A DNA stretch of 20,333 nt from UBA1858 sp045106935 (GTDB lineage Bacteria > Pseudomonadota > Gammaproteobacteria > UBA4575), in the NCBI GenBank assembly GCA_045106935.1, contig JBGCFN010000060.1, forward strand, positions 1 through 20,333. Direction: 5' to 3'. The notes under the pieces are model-generated. The model was not told the origin of the DNA. It did no database searches and worked only from the letters and a program-made list of their open reading frames with translations. A program made the position numbers and the translations under genes. Positions 16,918 through 20,333 of this stretch are shown here, in pieces. Positions within the stretch are counted from its first letter, which is position 1. The number at the start of each line of letters is the position of its first letter.

Positions 16918-17904
16918 TTAGCCGGTATTAAATCTGTCTGGCTCTTGTGTGTCTAATATTTCCCGCAACACCGACGTAGCATAATAGCCTGGTGCCAGTG
17001 TAAAGCTGATGTGTAGCTGAGTGTCGTCTAACCATTGCCATGTCATGTTTTGTGGAATCGCGGCTAATGGTCTTCTTTCTTGTTTTAAACCCGCATGTTC
17101 CATGCCTTCGCATAAAGTCAGGTGTTGTTCGGCAATGGCATTTTCCAGTTCAGCGGCAGCTAATGTAGTGCTAATGCGACCACGACCCCATAGTGCACCG
17201 GTGGGTGTGCCATGTTCATCTAATACATCACCTTCTAGTGATTGGTTCCATAATCCCTTGTTGATGCGGTCAGCCAATATTTCATTAAAAATAAAAGAAC
17301 GCACTGCGGACAAATAAATACTTTTTTTCTTCTGCTGACGTACACGAGTTTCTCGCGTCAACATCAGATGCCCTTGTTCTACATTCGCACCATCGTGTCC
17401 AAATCGTTGCGAGCCAAAGTAGTTAGGTGCACCTTGTTGCTGAATGTTTAATAAATTATCTTCAATGCGTGTATGGTCACCTTGTACATCACGAAACACA
17501 ATCTCAAATTCATTTCCTATTAAATCACCACGACGACATTTTTTAACATGACGATTCTGAGATAACACCGAGAATTCATCATGGGTTAACTGTAAGAAGT
17601 CAGGAGTTTCACCCTTAGGAAAATAAATACTAAACCACTGCTCAGTAATGGCGTAGCGATCTTTTAAACCTGCATAGCCTACATCAATAGTTTTAACGCC
17701 AGCATAATCAGCAAGGCACTGCGCCACATACGCTGTATTTGCCCCATTCTTTTTAACTTTCAGCCAGATATGTTCACCTTCTCCAGAGGGCATCGTTAAG
17801 GGTAGTTCGGTGACACGAAAATCTTCGTTATGTTGTTTTAGTAGCCCTTGTGCATTTGTTTCTGGAAATGTTTTTGGCCAGTGGGGCAGGGTGGTATATG
17901 ACAT
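16918..17904 (-). CDS. truD: tRNA pseudouridine(13) synthase TruD
   Basis: 328 residues against 349 in E. coli. It converts U13 of tRNA-Glu to pseudouridine. The catalytic aspartate is D82 in GYAGLKDRYAITEQWFS; FRVTELPL near the N-terminus and NYFGSQRFGHDG in the middle are TruD signatures, and the insertion (TRUD) domain follows with a C-terminal return to the catalytic fold (YYATSVLREIL). No Shine-Dalgarno is visible before the ATG, but the family alignment supports this start. In many gammaproteobacteria truD lies in an ispD-ispF-truD-surE-pcm cluster; here none of those genes is adjacent. Instead it is flanked by REP-like hairpins on one side and an integron-cassette array on the other. 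Confidence 0.96.
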   Translation of the reverse strand: MSYTTLPHWPKTFPETNAQGLLKQHNEDFRVTELPLTMPSGEGEHIWLKVKKNGANTAYVAQCLADYAGVKTIDVGYAGLKDRYAITEQWFSIYFPKGETPDFLQLTHDEFSVLSQNRHVKKCRRGDLIGNEFEIVFRDVQGDHTRIEDNLLNIQQQGAPNYFGSQRFGHDGANVEQGHLMLTRETRVRQQKKKSIYLSAVRSFIFNEILADRINKGLWNQSLEGDVLDEHGTPTGALWGRGRISTTLAAAELENAIAEQHLTLCEGMEHAGLKQERRPLAAIPQNMTWQWLDDTQLHISFTLAPGYYATSVLREILDTQEPDRFNTG

Positions 17905-17988
17905 TAAGCGAGGATACTTGAGTAGCTAAATAATGGGGCAGGATAAACGATAAGAAAAGGTTTTGCCTTAATATTTTGTATTTTTGAA

Positions 17989-18051
17989 ATGTAACGGTTA
18001 GATAAATTGGCGGCTGCGTTGGCAGACGTTCAGTTGAATATCTTGTTGTGG
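17989..18051 (-). other. attC recombination site A (last in the array)
   Basis: Read on the minus strand: R'' CCACAAC, then AAG, an L'' region CAACTGAACG, a short variable centre, L' region ATTTATCTAACC, and R' GTTACAT. It is 63 bases, the same length as the core of site B, and about two thirds of its bases match B, including the canonical beginning AACAAG and the end TCTAACCGTTA. It lies 60 bases after the stop of the cassette gene at 18112, as expected for an attC. A REP-like hairpin abuts R''. The bases after the crossover G (position 17995) are the outer boundary of the array, towards truD. Confidence 0.75.
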
Positions 18052-18078
18052 AATAAAAGGGCTCTGACCCCTTTTATT
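18052..18078 (-). repeat. REP-like hairpin unit 3, inside attC A boundary
   Basis: Perfect 10-bp arms AATAAAAGGG and CCCTTTTATT around loop CTCTGAC. Orientation matches unit 2. It is bordered by the direct repeat TTGTG (18046-18050 and 18077-18081), which overlaps the end of the right arm. Possible additional role as a terminator for the cassette gene. Confidence 0.8.
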
Positions 18079-18111
18079 GTGTGTTGGTCAGCCTTCATCT
18101 ACGCCCCTAAT

Positions 18112-18936
18112 CTAGAGCCCTTCAACTTCTTTCTCAAGCTGGGCCTTATATAAGTACGGATTTTTTGTCGCATACAGTGGATATGATTCCCCAATTTCCG
18201 AACATAGCTCTGAATGAAGGTGTAATTTCTCCCTGAATATAATCGCTCTCAAATTCATAAACTCTTGCCTGAGAGCCGATAAGTCGTTGAGTAACTTTTG
18301 TAACTCATCGATCTCGATCTTTGGCATCCAAGATTTAAGAAATTCTTCGTATCCTATTGAGCTATCAAAATTCGCATGGTTCTTTTCGTGAACTATCGAT
18401 ATTTCTGCAGTTGTATGATTAAAAGCATATATTGCCTTCAACGTATCATTTCTTCTATCACTCAATTTCCAGAATCTTAAGCAAAGTTCTTTATATTTTC
18501 CTAAGTGTTCTTCTGGAATTAGATGTTCTTCCAATTTCTTTAAGAACTCTTTTCTTAAAACTTTACCATGCAGTTTATCTAAATTTATTTGTTTCCCATT
18601 GCGCTCGAATTTTTTAGGTATCTCCCAGTCTACGATAAGTACATTTTTTAGATCTTGCTCGGTTCCCGCGTGAGTTAAAGCAATTTCTCCAATCAGCCTA
18701 TAAAATCTGTCCTGTGACCGCTTCAGCCGATTTCGCCTTAACTTTTCTATCAATAGCCTATATGGCGAATAACTATCTAGAAATTGGTTTATGCGATGAC
18801 AAAGGTTCCTTTCCAGAAATTCTCTGCGTTCGTTTACGTTTAGTTTTCTACGCTCGCCATTCACCAATTTAGTTCCGGTTGGGAGCAGTCTTGAGGGCGT
18901 GCTTTTCGCTAAAACTATAGCAATAAAAGATTCCAT
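18112..18936 (-). CDS. Cassette-encoded protein of unknown function
   Basis: 274 residues, no signal peptide or membrane segment, mostly helical by composition and basic in its first 80 residues. I do not recognise a family with certainty. The middle part FYRLIGEIALTHAGTEQDL (78-96), then a helix FLKKLEEHL and LSDRRNDTLKAIYAFN (158-173), resembles the helical layout of HEPN-type proteins, which carry an R(N/H)xxxH motif after such helices. Here RNDTLK lacks the histidine, so RNase activity cannot be inferred. It is the only gene of integron cassette 1, reading towards attC A. TAGGAG lies directly against the ATG at 18936, unusually close, so a start slightly downstream at a non-ATG codon is possible. 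Expression would normally depend on an upstream array promoter. Confidence 0.7.
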   Translation of the reverse strand: MESFIAIVLAKSTPSRLLPTGTKLVNGERRKLNVNERREFLERNLCHRINQFLDSYSPYRLLIEKLRRNRLKRSQDRFYRLIGEIALTHAGTEQDLKNVLIVDWEIPKKFERNGKQINLDKLHGKVLRKEFLKKLEEHLIPEEHLGKYKELCLRFWKLSDRRNDTLKAIYAFNHTTAEISIVHEKNHANFDSSIGYEEFLKSWMPKIEIDELQKLLNDLSALRQEFMNLRAIIFREKLHLHSELCSEIGESYPLYATKNPYLYKAQLEKEVEGL

Positions 18937-18977
18937 CTCCTATTTCTCGATATTCACAACTAGCCTGAAGAATCGAA

Positions 18978-19044
18978 ACACATAACGGTTGAGCTAACGG
19001 GCGGCCGCGCTAGCGGGCGTCCAGTTGAGTGACTTGTTATGTGT
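18978..19044 (-). other. attC recombination site B
   Basis: Outer arms ACACATAAC and GTTATGTGT are perfectly complementary over 9 bases (R'' and R'). On the minus strand the inner part reads AAGTCACTCAACTGGACG, then GC-rich CCCGCTAGCGCGG, then CCGCCCGTTAGCTCAACC. Inner arms pair as CGTCC-A-GTTG with TAAC-GGGCG (plus strand), leaving one extra-helical base in L'' as attC sites do, and the centre folds as CCGC-GCTA-GCGG. This is the architecture of known attC sites such as that of aadA1, with the same TAACAA...CAACTxGxACG and TTAxCTCAAxCGTTA pattern. Crossover is expected between 18986 and 18985. It is much richer in GC than its surroundings. Confidence 0.88.
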
Positions 19045-19361
19045 ACTATGGGTGCCCAATTTCTTCCCAGATAAATTCTTCATTAACATGAGTGATATTA
19101 CCTTTTTCATCTAATAGCGCGCCTATGCAAGCTGTGTGATTGATAAAAAACAAAAAGCTTCGTTGTAATTGAACAACAAGTAAAATATTTTCTTCGTATG
19201 GCTCAGACTAAATTGAAGGCAAATATTTTTTACCATTTAATTTTATTTTTTCTAAATCCTTCCATCCAATGCTTTTAATTTCTTCCAAAGGTAATGATTC
19301 ATATTGCTTTCGCAAGATTTCCAATTTCTCTCGTACTTCTTTTTTCATTTAGTACACATAA
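18986..19361 (-). mobile_element. Integron gene cassette 2 (376 bp)
   Basis: It runs from the TT after the R' G of the atypical upstream site to the G of attC B. Its first bases on the minus strand, TTATGTGTACTA, are the exact reverse complement of the bases at the start of its own attC (TAGTACACATAA, just after the gene's stop). In the excised circle the outer arms would therefore match over 13 bases including the G/C pair. This independent agreement supports both boundaries. Confidence 0.72.
19046..19348 (-). pseudogene. Cassette gene of 100 codons broken by an in-frame amber codon
   Basis: Read on the minus strand from ATG 19348 the frame gives 46 residues (MKKEVREKLEILRKQYES and on to KYLPSI), a TAG at 19210-19208, then 53 more residues in the same frame (SEPYEENILLVVQLQR..., FINHTACIGALLDEKGN, EEFIWEEIGHP) to a TAG at 19048-19046. 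Both halves have protein-like composition, and the second half has no start codon in a useful place. The simplest reading is one small protein of about 100 residues in which a tryptophan codon TGG became TAG; readthrough, suppression or sequencing error are alternatives. The family is unknown to me. It fills cassette 2 almost completely; the final stop lies 1 base before the attC B arm. No ribosome site precedes the ATG, common for cassette genes. Confidence 0.72.
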
Positions 19362-19422
19362 CAGTTCTTATACGTCACCGAGACCACTTTCAAAGTGGTC
19401 GCACTGACGTATAACGTTCCAA
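19356..19422 (-). other. Atypical attC-like site C upstream of cassette 2
   Basis: On the minus strand: R'' candidate TTGGAAC, then a 10-bp stem TTATACGTCA/TGACGTATAA, an internal loop, a 9-bp stem GACCACTTT/AAAGTGGTC, spacer GAACT, and R' GTTATGT identical to attC B. The R' box and the exact match of cassette 2's start to its own attC argue that recombination took place here. Against a normal attC: the R''-to-L'' spacer is one base, R'' and R' do not pair, and the stem is nearly perfect. It could also act as a hairpin terminator downstream of the EamA gene. Confidence 0.5.
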
Positions 19423-19474
19423 CGAATGTTTCTAATTTTTACAATTAAGCTCATGAAATCACTATAAAATCAAT

Positions 19475-19500
19475 TAATAACAAATGCAATTAACTGGACG
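19475..19500 (+). other. Possible attC half-site in the opposite orientation
   Basis: TAACAAATGCAATTAACTGGACG (19478-19500) resembles the first half of attC B read on the other strand (TAACAAGTCACTCAACTGGACG), allowing one gap. A partial partner GCCAGCTTAT lies near 19533-19542, at the end of the EamA gene, but no good R' box is seen. It may be a decayed site. Confidence 0.25.
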
Positions 19501-19538
19501 AAAGTAGTCTCAACGCAATATATGCGTTTCATGCCAGC

Positions 19539-20333
19539 TTATTCAGTGGATGATTTTTTGCTATATAAAATGACGAGTCCTGCTGTAATAATCAAAGCAG
19601 CCCCCATGAATACATTATTTTCTGGCCATTCATTCCAAAACACCCAACCAGCGATGCTGGCCCATATTAAAGAAGAGTAGGTGAACGGGCCGACTTGGCT
19701 AGCTGGTGCCATGTGATAGGCCTTGGTTAAAAAGAATTGTCCCACTGTGCCAACTAAACCTAAACCAATCAGCATTAACCATTCCGTATTGTTAGGTGAA
19801 TATGTTTCATTGGTTAGCATGGGGACACTGCTAAATAATGCGCCGAAAAAAGCAAAGTAAAATACGATTCTTGCAGTCGGTTCGGTATCTGACATTTTAC
19901 GAATAGCAACTTTGGCGCCTGCGGCGAGCGCACCACCAATTAAGCCAATGACAGAGGCAATTTGTATTTCTGCAGTAGGATCAAGAAATACAATGACTCC
20001 AATAAATCCTAATGCGATACCAAGATATGTTTTCAACGATACTTTTTCATGTATCCACAGCGTGGCAATAATGGGAATGAAAATAGGGCCGGTTAATTTT
20101 AATAACATGGCATTGGCTAGTTCTATGTTAGCAAGCGCGTAGAAGAAGCAGTACATAGCCAATAAACCAGAAATAGAACGTATTAAGTGCGTGCCAATAC
20201 GTTTTGTTTTGACATGCGTTAAGCGCTGACGAAACAAGAAAGGGGATAGGACGATGACGGCAAAGACATTGCGATAAAATCCCAGTTGGTAACTAGGTAT
20301 GTTTTCACCGAGAGTTTTAATGATCATTTCATT
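19539..20333 (-). CDS. EamA/DMT-family transporter, N-terminus outside the window
   Basis: 265 codons are visible, hydrophobic throughout with about nine membrane segments and the duplicated EamA arrangement: first repeat up to about residue 125 (NIELANAMLLKLTGPIFIPIIATL) and second repeat with LGLVGTVGQFFLTKAYHMAPASQVGPFTYSSLIWA. The reading frame is open to the window edge, and the visible start corresponds to the end of the first membrane helix in relatives, so the ATG at 20327 is internal and about 25 residues are missing. The family exports metabolites such as amino acids or related compounds; the substrate cannot be read from the sequence. The gene points towards the cassette array and ends 190 bases before the cassette 2 gene. 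Confidence 0.88.
   Translation of the reverse strand, partial: NEMIIKTLGENIPSYQLGFYRNVFAVIVLSPFLFRQRLTHVKTKRIGTHLIRSISGLLAMYCFFYALANIELANAMLLKLTGPIFIPIIATLWIHEKVSLKTYLGIALGFIGVIVFLDPTAEIQIASVIGLIGGALAAGAKVAIRKMSDTEPTARIVFYFAFFGALFSSVPMLTNETYSPNNTEWLMLIGLGLVGTVGQFFLTKAYHMAPASQVGPFTYSSLIWASIAGWVFWNEWPENNVFMGAALIITAGLVILYSKKSSTE

Larger units (their letters stand above)
17995..18985 (-). mobile_element. Integron gene cassette 1 (991 bp)
   Basis: Boundaries are set at the G/TT crossover point in the R' box of attC A and of attC B on the minus strand. The cassette holds one ORF (18936 to 18112) followed by attC A, the standard gene-then-attC order. No integrase is in the window. The cassette also carries REP-like unit 3. 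Confidence 0.7.

Noticed and set aside
16821..18078. The three short repeats as a CRISPR array
   Set aside because: Orientation and spacing are irregular (23 bases and over 1 kb, with a gene between) and no cas genes are present.
17989..19044. attC sites oriented on the plus strand, with cassette genes reversed
   Set aside because: The extra-helical base and the TAACAA...CAACTGGACG order match known attC top strands only on the minus strand, and both ORFs then end just before their attC as usual.
19512..19528. Hairpin AACGCA-ATATA-TGCGTT as terminator of the EamA gene
   Set aside because: Six base pairs and no T-run on the minus strand; too weak to call.

Overview
The window looks like chromosome from an AT-rich (roughly 40% GC by eye) gammaproteobacterium, probably aquatic. 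This rests on the enzyme repertoire: PurB of E. coli type, class II fumarase, AcnA-type aconitase, Tag, TruD and a long-form GAPDH. No rRNA, tRNA, CRISPR array or integrase gene was found, and the genus is not determined.

Layout from left to right. (1) 1-2470: poorly characterised genes. These are a membrane-anchored or exported HEXXH putative metallopeptidase (+), then a tight two-gene minus-strand unit of a PLD-like protein without HKD motifs and a secreted secretin-N-like protein; a short perfect palindrome lies upstream of that unit. (2) 2600-7084: a four-gene plus-strand operon for a Gld-type ABC system (ATPase, permease, GldG-like periplasmic subunit, DUF4340 protein) with a recognisable sigma70-like promoter. 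(3) 7091-11617: purB (-) and fumC (+), divergent, followed by a membrane EAL protein with a degenerate GGDEF domain. (4) 11633-16813: tag and acnA on minus, then a long-form GAPDH divergent from acnA. (5) 16818-18111: gap and truD end tail to tail across a pair of inverted REP-like hairpins; a third copy of the same hairpin lies on the other side of truD. (6) 17989-19422: a small integron-cassette array without an integrase in view (CALIN-like). It has two clear attC sites and one atypical one, all oriented on the minus strand. They delimit two cassettes, of 991 bp and 376 bp, each with one minus-strand ORF directly upstream of its attC. (7) 19539-20333: an EamA/DMT transporter cut by the window end.

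The housekeeping part is central carbon metabolism (acnA, fumC, gap) plus purine synthesis, where PurB releases the fumarate that FumC hydrates. The accessory interest is the cassette array. One cassette gene is intact on paper but unknown. The other is interrupted by a single in-frame amber codon. One attC appears to have been struck by a REP-like hairpin, and removing that hairpin restores complementarity to the cassette's own other end.
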